A stretch of 64,000 nucleotides of DNA, from positions 62,001 to 126,000 of the forward strand of contig PKFB01000060.1 of assembly GCA_002919305.1 (NCBI GenBank), written 5' to 3'. The translations under genes and the position numbers were made by a program. Origin of the DNA: Actinomycetales bacterium. Lineage in GTDB: Bacteria > Actinomycetota > Actinomycetes > Mycobacteriales > Micromonosporaceae. The notes below the pieces were generated by a model. The model made no database searches and was not told where the DNA came from. It was given only the letters and a program-made list of their open reading frames with translations. Below are positions 19,723-29,529 of this stretch, in pieces; the first letter of the stretch is position 1; each line of letters starts with the position of its first letter.

Positions 19723-20499
19723 CTACTGGTCTGTAGCGTCCCGGGAGGAGTCGATATCGGGTGGGGGAGAAACGCTGCGTGCCGTGGCGTCGGGCTCGCA
19801 GTACGCAGGTGTGACTGCTGATCCACCCGTGGAGTGGGAGGGAGCCGAAGGAACGGAGGGGGCCGCGGGCTGCGTATCCATCCCCGACGGGATGGGGAGC
19901 CCGGCCTGCAGGAGGGCAAAGGCCTCCTTGAGCAGGTCATGCAGGTCACGGTCGGTCTGGCCGTGTACCCACATGTCGGTCACCGCCATAAAAGCGGCGC
20001 CGACGGCGGCGCAGAGCAGACGGGGATACAGATCGCGATCAAGGTCGGTGCCGGTGCGGGAAGCCACCTCCTCGGCGAGCCTACGAGTCAGGTCATGAAG
20101 GGCGTTGAGGTGTTGGGCCGTCAACGCCGGATGAGTCTTGATGGTGTGCAACTCCTTGAACATTCGCCGAAGGTTGTCCGGAGAGGCATCGCCTCTCAGC
20201 CGGTCGATGAGTTCCTGAGCACAGACCTCCAGCGACGTCCAGACAGACTCATCCCGCGGGCGGGCTCGTAGCGATTCCAGCAGCCCGTGCGCGCCTTCAA
20301 AGTGCGCCGCGACGATCGCCTCCTCCTTGGAGGAGAAGTAGTTGTGGAAGGTCCGCGGCGACACGTTGGCCTCGGCTGCGATCGCTTCAGCGGTCACGTG
20401 CTCCACGCCACGCTCAAGAGCCAGCCGCATCGCGGCCTGGCACAGCATGGCACGGGTCGCGGCCTTCTTGCGCTCCCGTAGCCCAGGCTCTGTGCTCAT
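19723..20499 (-). CDS. TetR-family regulator, likely of the MMPL exporter
   Basis: 258 residues from ATG 20499. The N-terminal HTH spans residues 10-55 (ERKKAATRAMLCQAAMRLALERG, then AEAIAAEANVSPRTFHNYFSSKEEAI). A C-terminal tail of about 50 Ser/Pro-rich residues exceeds the usual TetR length. TACCCT lies 6 nt before the ATG, suggesting a leaderless transcript. The MMPL gene follows on the same strand after 192 bp, long enough for its own promoter and operator. Confidence 0.9.
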   Translation of the reverse strand: MSTEPGLRERKKAATRAMLCQAAMRLALERGVEHVTAEAIAAEANVSPRTFHNYFSSKEEAIVAAHFEGAHGLLESLRARPRDESVWTSLEVCAQELIDRLRGDASPDNLRRMFKELHTIKTHPALTAQHLNALHDLTRRLAEEVASRTGTDLDRDLYPRLLCAAVGAAFMAVTDMWVHGQTDRDLHDLLKEAFALLQAGLPIPSGMDTQPAAPSVPSAPSHSTGGSAVTPAYCEPDATARSVSPPPDIDSSRDATDQ

Positions 20500-20849
20500 G
20501 ACACGAGGGTAGCGAAGCGTGCGTACCCGGAAAACATGCGGGTTCGGCAAAATTGCGTGGGGCGCATCACTGATCGCTACTTCCTGTCAAGGGAGAGATC
20601 AGAATTTATGCGGCATTCCGTCGCTTGAGAGTCGGCCTTGGGGATCCGCAGGGGTACGCTCAGCGAACCCCACACCACCCACCCGTTGGCCACATCAGCC
20701 ACAGGTTCTCCTGCGCTGCGCCTGGGACTTCCTGATCGACGGCGGTCATCGACGACGTGTGTAGCGAAACTCGATGAGCTTCCTAACCAGGCAACCCGGC
20801 CGTGGCGCCCCTCCGTTCTCCGATCAGAAACCGCAGAGAGGACGGGAAT
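20500..20849. other. Intergenic region, divergent promoters
   Basis: 350 bp between the TetR gene and the sigma-factor gene. The region just before the sigma gene has an AGAGGA ribosome site (20836-20842). No hairpin terminator, tRNA or small ORF with a credible start is seen. Confidence 0.4.
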
Positions 20850-21356
20850 GTGAGACGGTCGCAGGAGGAGGCGTACCGAGAGTACGTAACGGCCCGCATG
20901 GAGTCGCTACGCCGCATGGCGTATCTGTTATGCCGGGATTGGCATACCGCAGATGACCTGGTCTCGGTAACGCTGAGCAAGCTCTACCGGCACTGGAACC
21001 GGGTCTCTCGGTACGAACACCTCGACGCCTACACACGCAGGATCCTGACCCGCGCGTGGCTCGATGAACGACGTCGAATGCGGCGGGAGAGCGTCACCGA
21101 CGCCGTTCCGGAGCGAGCCGCCCCGGAATCGGGATCCTCCGACCCCACTGACGTGTCACAGCTGCTGCAGCAGCTGCCTCCACGTCGGCGGGCAGTCCTC
21201 GTGCTGCGTTTCTACTGCGATCTCTCGGTGGAAGAGACCGCCGAGATCCTCGGATGCACGGAGGGAACCGTGAAAAGCCAAACCGCGCGCGGGCTTGATG
21301 CGCTGCGTGCCTTGATCAAGCAGGTTGGAGCTGTCGAATACGGAAGTATGCAATGA
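20850..21356 (+). CDS. SigE-family ECF RNA polymerase sigma factor
   Basis: 168 residues from GTG 20850, chosen because AGAGGA lies about 8 nt upstream and the protein then starts RRSQEEAYREYV. Region 2 shows RRMAYLLCRDWHTADDLVSVTLSKLYRHW, and region 4 shows LPPRRRAVLVLRFYCDLSVEETAEILGCTEGTVKSQTARGLDALR, the actinobacterial SigE (ECF41/56-like small sigma) signature. The stop overlaps the start of the next gene by 4 bp, so sigma factor and membrane protein are made together. The partner is the probable regulator or target. Confidence 0.93.
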   Translation: MRRSQEEAYREYVTARMESLRRMAYLLCRDWHTADDLVSVTLSKLYRHWNRVSRYEHLDAYTRRILTRAWLDERRRMRRESVTDAVPERAAPESGSSDPTDVSQLLQQLPPRRRAVLVLRFYCDLSVEETAEILGCTEGTVKSQTARGLDALRALIKQVGAVEYGSMQ

Positions 21357-22732
21357 GCGAATACCGGAATTTATTTGAGGAAGCGGTGAAGGACGCCCCG
21401 CCCAGCAGGATTGATGTGGATCAATTGATTGGTCGGGAACGACGCCGCGCCCGGTGGCGGAAAGCCGGCGCCGGCGTCACGGTGGTGGCCGCGGTCGTCG
21501 CGGTCACCGCGATCGGGTTGCCGATCGTCAGGGGGGACGGCACCTCCGGTGAGCAGGTGGCCCAAGGTGGGAACGCCGCCGAGGCCGCCTTGGAGACCCT
21601 GCTGCGGGAGGTACTCCCAGACGCCGAGTTCAGCCCGGGGGACGGGCAGTACATCGCGGCCGGAGCGAACGGCTCCCCTTTCGCCTACAGCGTTCCGGTC
21701 ACTCCGTTCGACTCTGAAGACTCGGGGCACGAGGTATACACCGCCAGCATCAACATCGATGACGACCAAGGGACCAGCAGATTCGTTCTGCGGGTCGATG
21801 GGCCCCGGGAGGCTGACGCTCACCCATACCTGTTCCCGAAGGCCTGCAGCGAGGTGGGGGACGAAGCAACACTGCCCCAGATCAACGACTGCTGGGAGGA
21901 GATCGGACCAAACAGGGAGACCCTGGTGATCGTCCTCAGGGAGGACGGGCTCGGCACGGGCGCAGTCTCGATCGAGGTGTACGTCAACCGGACCGACGGC
22001 ACCAACTACGGGCTCTACAGCGGCAACTACGGATTCGGCCTCACCCCCGGGCTGCACCACGTGACCCGTCCCAGCCCGGCTCTGGACGCCACGCAGCTGC
22101 GGAAGATCGCCCTTGATCCACGTCTTGTCCTCCCCGAGGAGGAGACCGCTCTGCCCGCGGAGGAGCCGGAAGCACCGGCGGAGGCGGTGGAGAGGGCGGC
22201 CCAGCTCAGTGGGAGCTTCGAATCGACGCTCCAGAGTCTGTTGCCGGACGCCACGTTCACCCCGGCTCTCCCGCACGAAGGCTGGCCCATCGATGTCCCG
22301 CTTTTTGAGTTCGACTGGAACCCGAACGGGACCTACTACACCGCCTTGGATGTGGTAGACGACGCAGGCCCGGGGTACCTGTCCGCCCTCGTCAGCCCGA
22401 CCGGCACCGATACGCTTCCCACCACCTGCGACCGCCTGGACCTCCCCGCGTCCTTCCCGGTCGCCGGGTGTGAGACATCAACCGGTCCGGACGGCGAGAC
22501 GATCCTGACGGTGACGTACGCCACCGGCGAGTTCCACGAGACGGTGGTGGTGATCACCGCGACGGACGGGACCGGTGTGATGGTGCACTCCAGCAACATC
22601 GCGGGAGGTTTCGCGGCGGGAACGGAATTCGAAACCCCCCAGCGCGCGTACCCGCTGATGCCGACCCGCTCAGCTCCGCCGGTGGACGCCGATCAACTCC
22701 TCCGCATCGGCCTCGCTCTGCTGAGCGCGTAA
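21353..22732 (+). CDS. Single-pass membrane protein with duplicated extracytoplasmic domain, sigma-factor partner
   Basis: 459 residues: a short cytosolic segment (1-35), one membrane helix (about 38-58) and an outside part containing two similar halves. Half one (about 80-255) begins LETLLREVLPDAEFSP; half two (about 290-457) begins FESTLQSLLPDATFTP. Each carries a Cys pair and ends with a DATQLRKIAL / DADQLLRIGL helix. An 80-residue Glu/Ala/Pro linker joins them. No zinc anti-sigma HxxxCxxC motif is present. Coupling to the sigma gene (ATGA overlap) suggests an anti-sigma or sensor role. Confidence 0.7.
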   Translation: MSEYRNLFEEAVKDAPPSRIDVDQLIGRERRRARWRKAGAGVTVVAAVVAVTAIGLPIVRGDGTSGEQVAQGGNAAEAALETLLREVLPDAEFSPGDGQYIAAGANGSPFAYSVPVTPFDSEDSGHEVYTASINIDDDQGTSRFVLRVDGPREADAHPYLFPKACSEVGDEATLPQINDCWEEIGPNRETLVIVLREDGLGTGAVSIEVYVNRTDGTNYGLYSGNYGFGLTPGLHHVTRPSPALDATQLRKIALDPRLVLPEEETALPAEEPEAPAEAVERAAQLSGSFESTLQSLLPDATFTPALPHEGWPIDVPLFEFDWNPNGTYYTALDVVDDAGPGYLSALVSPTGTDTLPTTCDRLDLPASFPVAGCETSTGPDGETILTVTYATGEFHETVVVITATDGTGVMVHSSNIAGGFAAGTEFETPQRAYPLMPTRSAPPVDADQLLRIGLALLSA

Positions 22733-22825
22733 AACCATAAAAACCGTGATAAAAGCCTGATAAAAACCCTGCGAAATCAGGGACTCACTCAGTTTCCTCC
22801 TTTCTCTTTTTCCTCCTCCCCTTTT

Positions 22826-22863
22826 CGGCCCGGGCGGAGCCATGCCAGAAACCGCCCGGGCCG
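22826..22863. terminator. Terminator hairpin after the sigma operon
   Basis: A 12-bp perfect stem (22826-22837 with 22852-22863) encloses a 14-nt loop. A smaller stem (CCCTG/CAGGG, about 22769-22784) precedes it, followed by a pyrimidine-rich run. No T tract follows, common in actinobacteria. Confidence 0.65.
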
Positions 22864-22936
22864 CCCCATAGTCAGCGAGGTAAGCGAGGTGCCAGGGCCG
22901 AACCGAGGCGGCAGGACCGTACGGGACAATGGCCGG

Positions 22937-24364
22937 GTGGCAAAGCCCCTGATCCCCAACGTCCTTGCCGCCCGCTACGCCTCCGCCGAGCTGGCCGCTA
23001 TCTGGGCCCCAGAAAACAAGATCATTTTGGAGCGGCGGCTCTGGCTCGCCGTGCTACGTGCCCAACGCGACCTCGGCGTCCAGATCCCCGAGGGCGTCAT
23101 CGAGGACTACGAACGCGTCATCGACCAGGTCAACCTGGCCTCGATCGCCGAGCGGGAGCGGCGTACCCGACACGATGTGAAGGCCCGCATCGAGGAGTTC
23201 TGCGCGCTGGCTGGACACGAGCACATCCACAAGGGGATGACCAGCCGAGACCTCACCGAAAACGTCGAGCAGCTGCAGATCCGCTCCTCCCTGGAGCTGA
23301 TCCGGGACCGGATCGTGGCCGCCCTCGCCGCGTTGGCCCGGCGTGCGGTGGAGTACCGCGAACTGGTCATCGTGGGCCGCTCCCACAATGTCCCAGCGCA
23401 GGCCACCACACTGGGCAAGCGCTTCGCCTCGGCGGCGGAGGAGCTGCTACTGGCGTACCACCGCATCGAGGAGCTGTTGGCGCGCTACCCGCTGCGGGGG
23501 ATCAAGGGCCCGGTCGGCACCGCCGCCGACCAGTTGGATCTCATCGGGGACCCGGCGAAACTGGCTGAGCTGGAGCGCCGGATCGCCCAACATCTCGGCT
23601 TCGACGCCATCTTCACCAGCGTTGGCCAGGTCTATCCCCGCTCCCTGGACTTCGAGGTGCTTTCCGCGCTGACCCAGGCGGCGGCCGCGCCCTCGTCGCT
23701 GGCGTTGACGATCCGGCTGATGGCCGGCCAGGAGCTGATCACCGAGGGCTTCAAGCAGGGGCAGGTCGGCTCGTCGGCGATGCCGCATAAGATGAACAGC
23801 CGCTCCTGTGAGCGCATCAACGGCTTCGCGGTGATTCTGCGCGGCTACCTGTCGATGGCCGGCGAGTTGGCCGGTGACCAGTGGAACGAGGGGGACGTCT
23901 CCTGCTCGGTGGTGCGCCGGGTGGCGCTGCCGGACGCGTTCTTCGCCGCCGACGGGCTGTTCCAGACCTTCCTGACCGTGCTCGATGAGCTAGGTGCCTA
24001 CCCGGCCGTGGTCCGACGCGAACTCGATCGGTATCTGCCGTTTTTGGCCACCACCAAGGTGCTGCTCGCGGCGGTGCGACGCGGGGTCGGCCGGGAACAG
24101 GCGCACGAGATCATCAAGGAGCACGCGGTGGCGGTGGCGCTGGAGATGCGTGAAAAAGGCAGCGACCGCAACGACCTGCTCGACCGGTTGGCCGCCGACA
24201 AACGGTTGGGGCTGTCGGCGTCCCAGATCGCGGAGCTGGTGGCGTCACCGGTCACCTTCACCGGCGCCGCGGCTTCCCAAACAGATGAGGTGGTACGCCG
24301 GATCGAAACGGTCGTGGAACGCCACCCCGAGGCGGCCGCCTACCGCCCCGACGACATCCTGTAG
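22937..24364 (+). CDS. purB: Adenylosuccinate lyase
   Basis: 475 residues from GTG 22937. GACAAT ends 6 nt before this GTG, pointing to a leaderless start; the longer frame from 22889 adds 16 unlikely residues. It acts twice in purine synthesis, cleaving SAICAR and adenylosuccinate. Family motifs: HDVKARIEEF, GHEHIHKGMTSRDLTENV with the catalytic His, the signature GSSAMPHKMNSRSCERI with the mobile-loop catalytic Ser, and GDQWNEGDVSCSVVRR. purC, often next to purB, is absent here. Confidence 0.97.
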   Translation: MAKPLIPNVLAARYASAELAAIWAPENKIILERRLWLAVLRAQRDLGVQIPEGVIEDYERVIDQVNLASIAERERRTRHDVKARIEEFCALAGHEHIHKGMTSRDLTENVEQLQIRSSLELIRDRIVAALAALARRAVEYRELVIVGRSHNVPAQATTLGKRFASAAEELLLAYHRIEELLARYPLRGIKGPVGTAADQLDLIGDPAKLAELERRIAQHLGFDAIFTSVGQVYPRSLDFEVLSALTQAAAAPSSLALTIRLMAGQELITEGFKQGQVGSSAMPHKMNSRSCERINGFAVILRGYLSMAGELAGDQWNEGDVSCSVVRRVALPDAFFAADGLFQTFLTVLDELGAYPAVVRRELDRYLPFLATTKVLLAAVRRGVGREQAHEIIKEHAVAVALEMREKGSDRNDLLDRLAADKRLGLSASQIAELVASPVTFTGAAASQTDEVVRRIETVVERHPEAAAYRPDDIL

Positions 24365-24499
24365 CGGCAGCCCGATACCCGTCGTCGCGCCGTTGCCGCA
24401 TTGACGGCTTAACGCCGGCCACAGCCGTGCCGTCCCGGGCACCGGGCCCTTGGCCCACCGGGACGGCCCACGTCTGAGACGACCAGGTACAGTGGCGCG

Positions 24500-24595
24500 T
24501 GCGAAGGGGAGTAGTCCCTAATCGTGTGGTCGACATACTGGCGCGTCGCGCCCGGCCCACGGACCTCCCGCCGAGGTGGACGAGACCTTCGACCA
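24500..24595 (+). promoter_or_regulatory. yybP-ykoY manganese riboswitch
   Basis: Downstream of a TACAGT -10 (24488-24493) the leader carries the conserved elements in order: AAGGGGAGTAG (about 24504-24514), GTCGACATAC (about 24529-24538), and a 3' CCGAGG...GAGACCTTC segment (about 24571-24590). These are the hallmark loops of the Mn2+-sensing yybP-ykoY aptamer. It precedes a GDT1/TMEM165-type transporter, a classic target class. Mn2+ binding would be expected to turn the exporter on. Confidence 0.85.
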
Positions 24596-24659
24596 GGCAC
24601 TCGTACAACAGTGCCGGGTCGAGGTCGCGACGGTCCGACCCGGCACGGGAAGGAACGAC

Positions 24660-25268
24660 ATGGATCTCGTGGTCATCGCGACCGCGTTCATCCTCATCGC
24701 ACCGGTAGAGCTTCCCGACAAAACCTTCATCGCCACCCTGGTGCTCTCCACGCGCTACCCGGCTCTCCCGGTCTGGTTGGGCGTCCTGGCGGCGTTCGCG
24801 GCGCAATGCCTGCTGGCGGTGACGGCGGGCACGGTGCTGACGCTGCTGCCTAAAGAGCCGGTTCAAGGCGTGGCCGCCCTGCTGTTCGGCGTCGGTGCGC
24901 TGGTGCTGTTTGTCAGTGCCCGCGGAGCCGACGCCCAGGAGAAGGAACAAGAGCAGGAGTACGCGGGCAAGCTCGGTCGTGACCGCCGCGGGTGGCGCGC
25001 CGCCGTCACCAGCTTCGTGGTGCTGTTCACCGCCGAGTGGGGTGACCTGTCGCAGCTGCTGACCGCTGGCCTGGTGGCCCGGGAAGGGGCGCCGGTTTCG
25101 GTGTTCCTCGGTTCGTTTCTGGCGTTGGCGGCGGTCTCCGGCGCCGCTGTGCTGCTCGGCCGCGCGCTGTTGAAGCGGATCCGGTTGTCGGTGATCCGTT
25201 ATCTCGGCGCGACCGTTTGCGCTGTTTTGTGCGGTATCACCGTCATCGACCTGATCTCCAGCCTGTAG
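24660..25268 (+). CDS. GDT1/TMEM165 (UPF0016) family manganese transporter
   Basis: 202 residues, six to seven membrane helices in two homologous halves. Each half has the family signature: VELPDKTF (about residues 16-23) and AEWGDLSQ (about 126-133), the E-x-(G/P)-D metal-binding motif. An acidic/charged cytosolic loop (EKEQEQEY) lies between. AAGGAACGAC precedes ATG 24660. Members export Mn2+ (and sometimes Ca2+) from the cytosol. The upstream yybP-ykoY riboswitch supports Mn2+ export. It is unusual to see it wedged between purB and purS. Confidence 0.92.
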   Translation: MDLVVIATAFILIAPVELPDKTFIATLVLSTRYPALPVWLGVLAAFAAQCLLAVTAGTVLTLLPKEPVQGVAALLFGVGALVLFVSARGADAQEKEQEQEYAGKLGRDRRGWRAAVTSFVVLFTAEWGDLSQLLTAGLVAREGAPVSVFLGSFLALAAVSGAAVLLGRALLKRIRLSVIRYLGATVCAVLCGITVIDLISSL

Positions 25269-25404
25269 GGGCGGGGTTGACAAACCGCTCTGCCTGGAGT
25301 CCGGGTACGCTGTGGCCGCAGCTGGAGCAGTCCGGGATCGGCGCAGGGCGGCGCCCGAGATCTGGATGATCCCTATAAATCTGGCACTCTGACAGGAGCA
25401 TCGC

Positions 25405-25659
25405 GTGGCCCGCGTTGTTGTCGACGTCATGCTCAAGCCCGAGATCCTCGATCCGCAGGGAGAGGCGATCGTGAACGCCCTTCCCCGGCTCGGCGTGACC
25501 GGCGTGTCCTCGGTACGTGTCGGAAAGCGCATCGAGATCGAGTTCGACGGCGAGCCCGATCTGGACCAAGCGCGTGAAATCGCCGACAAACTGCTCGCCA
25601 ACCCCGTGATCGAGGACTTCACCGTGCGGGTCGAGCAAGAGGAATCGGTGCAGCCGTGA
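25405..25659 (+). CDS. purS: Phosphoribosylformylglycinamidine synthase subunit PurS
   Basis: 84 residues, the normal PurS size. PurS dimers bridge PurL and PurQ to form the FGAM synthase complex. Motifs: [19 protein letters not shown] at the start and the central [11 protein letters not shown] strand. It starts with GTG 25405 (AGGAG 8-9 nt upstream). Its stop overlaps the purQ start by 4 bp, making purS-purQ-purL a tightly coupled operon. Confidence 0.97.
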   Translation: MARVVVDVMLKPEILDPQGEAIVNALPRLGVTGVSSVRVGKRIEIEFDGEPDLDQAREIADKLLANPVIEDFTVRVEQEESVQP

Positions 25660-26375
25660 GTACCAAAATCGGCGTTATCACCTTCCCTGGATCCCTGGAT
25701 GACCGGGACGCACTGCGCGCGGTCGGCTTGGCAGGCGCCGAGCCGGTCTCGCTGTGGCACGCCGACGCGAACCTGCGCGGCGTGGACGCGGTGATCCTGC
25801 CCGGTGGCTTCTCCTACGGCGACTACCTGCGCGCCGGCGCCATCGCACGGTTCGCACCCGTGATGGAGCCGTTGATGCGGGCCGCCGCGGAGGGCATGCC
25901 GGTGCTGGGCATCTGCAACGGCTTCCAGATCCTGTGCGAGGCGCATCTGCTACCCGGCGCCCTGATCCGTAACCAGCACATGCACTTCCGCACCCGCGAC
26001 CTGTGGCTGCGGGTGGAGAACCACCGCACGGCGTGGACCTCGTCCTACGAGCCAGGACAAGAGATCCAGGTGGTGCTCAAAAGCGGCGAGGGCCGCTACG
26101 TCGCCGACGCGCGTACCCTCGACGAGCTGGAGGCCGAGGGACGCGTGGTCTTCCGCTACCTGGGGGAGAACCCCAACGGATCCCAACGGGATATCGCCGG
26201 GGTGTGCAACGCCGCCGGCAACGTGGTCGGTCTGATGCCTCACCCGGAGCATGCCGTGGAGGCGCTCACCGGCCCTTCGACCGATGGGCTTGGAGTGTTC
26301 ACCTCCGTTCTGGCTCATCTGGCCCGTGTCAGCAGCGGTACGTCCACGGCGACAGCAGGAGCGGCATCCCGATGA
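25656..26375 (+). CDS. purQ: Phosphoribosylformylglycinamidine synthase glutaminase subunit PurQ
   Basis: 239 residues, a class-I glutamine amidotransferase that supplies ammonia to PurL. The nucleophile is C87 in [23 protein letters not shown] forms the oxyanion region; MPHPEHAVE holds the catalytic His-Glu pair. GTG 25656 overlaps purS (GTGA) and its stop overlaps purL (ATGA). The last 15 residues are a Ser/Thr/Ala extension. Confidence 0.98.
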   Translation: MSTKIGVITFPGSLDDRDALRAVGLAGAEPVSLWHADANLRGVDAVILPGGFSYGDYLRAGAIARFAPVMEPLMRAAAEGMPVLGICNGFQILCEAHLLPGALIRNQHMHFRTRDLWLRVENHRTAWTSSYEPGQEIQVVLKSGEGRYVADARTLDELEAEGRVVFRYLGENPNGSQRDIAGVCNAAGNVVGLMPHPEHAVEALTGPSTDGLGVFTSVLAHLARVSSGTSTATAGAASR

Positions 26376-28654
26376 CCCAGCAGATCACCCTCGACTCCGT
26401 CGAGCACGCCGCCGCGACGCCCGAGGTGGTCCAGCCCTATGCGGAGCTCGGGCTCCGCGAGGAGGAGTACCTGAACATCCGCGAGATCCTGGGGCGCCGA
26501 CCCACCCAGTCCGAACTCGCGATGTACTCGATCATGTGGAGCGAGCACTGCTCCTACAAATCGAGCAAGGTCCATCTGAGGCAGTTCGCGCAGAAGCAAC
26601 CCCCCAGCGACCGGCTGCTCGCCGGCATCGGGGAAAACGCCGGGGTGGTGCGGGTCAGCGACACCCTGGCCGTCACCTTCAAGATCGAAAGCCACAACCA
26701 TCCCAGCTTCGTGGAGCCGCACCAGGGCGCGGCCACCGGTGTGGGCGGCATCGTGCGGGACATCCTCGCCATGGGCGCCCGCCCGATCGCGGTGATGGAC
26801 CCGCTGCGGTTCGGCGCCCCCGACCACCCCGACACCCGGCGCGTCGTGACCGGGGTGGTGGCCGGCATTTCCCAATACGGCAACAGCCTCGGGCTGCCCA
26901 ACATCGGCGGGGAAGTCGTCTTTGACCCTTGCTACCAGGGCAACCCGCTGGTCAACGCGCTGTGCGTGGGAGTGCTTCCCGTCGAGCGGCTGCAGCGTAA
27001 AGCCGCCGCCGGCGTCGGCAACGTCGTGGTGCTGCTGGGCGCCAAGACCGGCCGGGACGGCATCGGCGGAGTCTCCGTGCTGGCATCGGCGACCTTCGAC
27101 GAGACCAGCCAACAGCGTCGCCCCAGCGTGCAGGTGGGGGACCCGTTCACCGAGAAACTGCTGATCGAGGCCTGCCTAGAGCTGTACGAGGCCAACCTGG
27201 TGGTGGGTATTCAGGACCTCGGCGGAGCCGGCCTGACCTGCGCTCTCAGCGAGACAGCCGCCGCAGCCGGCACCGGTATGCGGATCTACCTGGAGCGTGT
27301 CCCGCTGCGGGAGCCCTCCATGGAGCCGCATGAGATCCTCGCCAGCGAGTCGCAGGAGCGGATGCTCCTGATCGTCGAGCCCGACAAGCTGGAGACCGTG
27401 CTGGAGGTGGCCCGCAAGTGGGGTGTGCTCGCCACCGCGCTCGGTGAGGTCACCGACACCGGTCGACTGGTCATCACCTGGCACGGCCAGACCGTGGTGG
27501 ACGTGCCGCCCAGCAGCCTCGCCGACGACGGCCCGGTCTACAACCGCCCCCTGCAACGCCCCAGCGACCTGGCGCTGCTGGAGGCCGACCGCGCCGAGAC
27601 CCTGCCGCGTCCGACCACCCCGGAGGAGCTGCGCGCCACCGTGCTGCGGATGGCCGCCAGCCCGAACCTCGCCGACAAGACCTGGGTCACTGAGCAGTAC
27701 GACCACTACGTGATGGGCAACACCGTGCTTGCCCAGCCCGAGGACGCCGGCATGCTCCGCCTGGAAGACTCCGGCCTGGGCATCGCACTGTCCTGCGACG
27801 GTAACGGCCGTTACACCCGCCTGGACCCCTACAACGGGGCACGGCTGGCGCTGGCTGAGGCGTACCGCAACGTCGCCGTCACCGGCGCGACCCCGGTCGC
27901 GGTGACCAACTGCCTGAACTTCGGTGACCCGGAAGACCCCGCGGTGATGTGGCAGTTCGCCGAGGCGGTCCGGGGCCTGGCCGACGGTTGCGCCGAACTG
28001 GGCATCCCGGTCACCGGCGGGAACGTGAGCTTCTACAACCAGACCGGATCGGTCGCCATCCACCCCACCCCGATCGTGGGGGTGCTCGGCGTCATCGACG
28101 ACGTCCGCACCCGCGTACCCATGGGCTTCGCCGAGTCCACTGACGGGCACGTGGTGTTCCTGCTGGGCCGCACCCAGCTGGAGCTGTCCGGTGGGGAGTG
28201 GGCCTGGGTGACACACGGGCACCTCGGTGGCAAACCCCCCGCGGTGGACCTGGCGCACGAGCGGCGACTGGCGACGTTGCTGTCCCAGGCCCGTACACGC
28301 CGGCTGCTGTCCGCGGCGCACGACCTGTCCGAGGGCGGCCTGGCGCAGGCGCTCACCGAATCGACGCTCCGCAGGGGAGTAGGGGTACGGGTGTCGGTGC
28401 CCGCTGACCTGGACGCCTTCACCTTCCTGTTCTCCGAATCCACGGGGCGGGTATTGGTGAGCGTGCCTGAGGAGCGGGTAGCGGAGTTCACCGCGCTGTG
28501 CGACCAGCACGAGGTACCCCACACTCGGATCGGGGTCGTCGACGCCTCCAGCGGCGCGTTGACGGTGGAGGGCCAGTTCACGATCCCGCTCGATGAGCTG
28601 CGGCGGGCCTACAGCGGTACCCTACCCGCATTGTTCTCTGGCACGACGACCTAA
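26372..28654 (+). CDS. purL: Phosphoribosylformylglycinamidine synthase large subunit PurL
   Basis: 760 residues, the small-type PurL that needs PurS and PurQ. It makes FGAM from FGAR, ATP and ammonia (purine step 4). ATG 26372 is used because it gives the 4-bp overlap with purQ and the family start; the frame is open much farther upstream but that part is antiparallel to nothing real. Motifs: [37 protein letters not shown] (ATP site), [13 protein letters not shown], and [10 protein letters not shown] in the second AIRS-like half. Confidence 0.98.
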   Translation: MTQQITLDSVEHAAATPEVVQPYAELGLREEEYLNIREILGRRPTQSELAMYSIMWSEHCSYKSSKVHLRQFAQKQPPSDRLLAGIGENAGVVRVSDTLAVTFKIESHNHPSFVEPHQGAATGVGGIVRDILAMGARPIAVMDPLRFGAPDHPDTRRVVTGVVAGISQYGNSLGLPNIGGEVVFDPCYQGNPLVNALCVGVLPVERLQRKAAAGVGNVVVLLGAKTGRDGIGGVSVLASATFDETSQQRRPSVQVGDPFTEKLLIEACLELYEANLVVGIQDLGGAGLTCALSETAAAAGTGMRIYLERVPLREPSMEPHEILASESQERMLLIVEPDKLETVLEVARKWGVLATALGEVTDTGRLVITWHGQTVVDVPPSSLADDGPVYNRPLQRPSDLALLEADRAETLPRPTTPEELRATVLRMAASPNLADKTWVTEQYDHYVMGNTVLAQPEDAGMLRLEDSGLGIALSCDGNGRYTRLDPYNGARLALAEAYRNVAVTGATPVAVTNCLNFGDPEDPAVMWQFAEAVRGLADGCAELGIPVTGGNVSFYNQTGSVAIHPTPIVGVLGVIDDVRTRVPMGFAESTDGHVVFLLGRTQLELSGGEWAWVTHGHLGGKPPAVDLAHERRLATLLSQARTRRLLSAAHDLSEGGLAQALTESTLRRGVGVRVSVPADLDAFTFLFSESTGRVLVSVPEERVAEFTALCDQHEVPHTRIGVVDASSGALTVEGQFTIPLDELRRAYSGTLPALFSGTTT

Positions 28655-28662
28655 ATCCGATC

Positions 28663-29457
28663 ATGGAATCGGTGCTCGCACAGCCCGGCACGGGCGTCCG
28701 GTTTGACTGGGGCATCAGCGGGGCCGCGGAACTATCGCGTACCTGCGCCGTGCTCGTGGTGTGTGACGTGCTGTCGTTCTCCACCGCGGTCTGTGTGGCT
28801 GTGGAACGAGGCATGCGGGTGTACCCCTTCCCCTGGGAGGCCCAGGCGGAGGAGTATGCCAGCCGAATCGGCGCGGTGGCCGCCGTGGAACACGGCTCGG
28901 CCACCGCTGAACACCCCTGGTCCTCCTCACCCGCCGATCTGATGCGAGCACCAGCGGTCCCTGATCTGGTGCTGCCCTCACCCAGCGGGGCCGCTATCTG
29001 CGCGACCGCCGAGGCCACAGGAGCGCACGTGGTGGTGGCGTGCCTGCGGAACGCCAGCGCGGTAGCCGAATGGTTGATCGCCAGCAAATACGGAACCCCA
29101 TCCCGCCCGATCGGTGTGATCGCAGTGGGGGAACAGTGGCCGGACGGCAGCCTGCGCCCCTGCGTGGAAGACCTAGTGGGTGCCGCTGCGGTCCTGGAGG
29201 AGCTGTCCGGCTTATCCGGCGAGCTGGACGGGGAGTTCTCGGTCGAGGCCGAGCTGGTGGCCATGGTGGGGGAGATGGACCTGGCCGAAGCGGTACGCGG
29301 CTGCGTGTCAGCACAGGAGCTGCGGGCACGCGGGTACGCCGAGGACGTGCAGATCGCGGCGAAGCGGGATGTCAGCTCCCTGGTGCCCGTGTTGCGACAG
29401 GGCGCCTTCTCCGCCGCACCCGGCCCTGATGAGCCCGCCTCGTTCGTACCCGCGTGA
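28663..29457 (+). CDS. 2-phosphosulfolactate phosphatase family protein (ComB-like)
   Basis: 264 residues. ComB-family features: VVCDVLSFSTAVCVAVERG with the catalytic Asp and Ser/Thr, LVLPSPSGAAICA and VVVACLRNASAVAEWL, and the GEQWPDGSLRPCVEDLVGAAAVL block. Archaeal ComB makes sulfolactate for coenzyme M; actinobacterial homologues beside the purine genes have no proven substrate, so the exact reaction is uncertain. It lies only 8 bp after purL and probably ends the purSQL transcript. Confidence 0.88.
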   Translation: MESVLAQPGTGVRFDWGISGAAELSRTCAVLVVCDVLSFSTAVCVAVERGMRVYPFPWEAQAEEYASRIGAVAAVEHGSATAEHPWSSSPADLMRAPAVPDLVLPSPSGAAICATAEATGAHVVVACLRNASAVAEWLIASKYGTPSRPIGVIAVGEQWPDGSLRPCVEDLVGAAAVLEELSGLSGELDGEFSVEAELVAMVGEMDLAEAVRGCVSAQELRARGYAEDVQIAAKRDVSSLVPVLRQGAFSAAPGPDEPASFVPA

Positions 29458-29529
29458 CGTGAAGCTCAGGTGCCTTCACCCGTTGCGGGACGGGATCGCC
29501 TTAAAGCAAGGCTTAAAGCCCTTACTCCC

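Noticed and set aside
25269-25404. Purine or other riboswitch before purS
   Set aside because: No conserved purine-aptamer core was seen; a TTGACA word is present but the spacing to TACGCT is too long for a standard promoter.
24258-25946. A 562-codon minus-strand frame opposite purB end, GDT1, purS and purQ
   Set aside because: It would overlap four well-supported genes and the riboswitch, and shows no domain.
27176-28522. A 448-codon minus-strand open frame opposite purL
   Set aside because: It is an antisense shadow of high-GC codon structure; purL motifs on the plus strand are complete and the antisense product has no motif.
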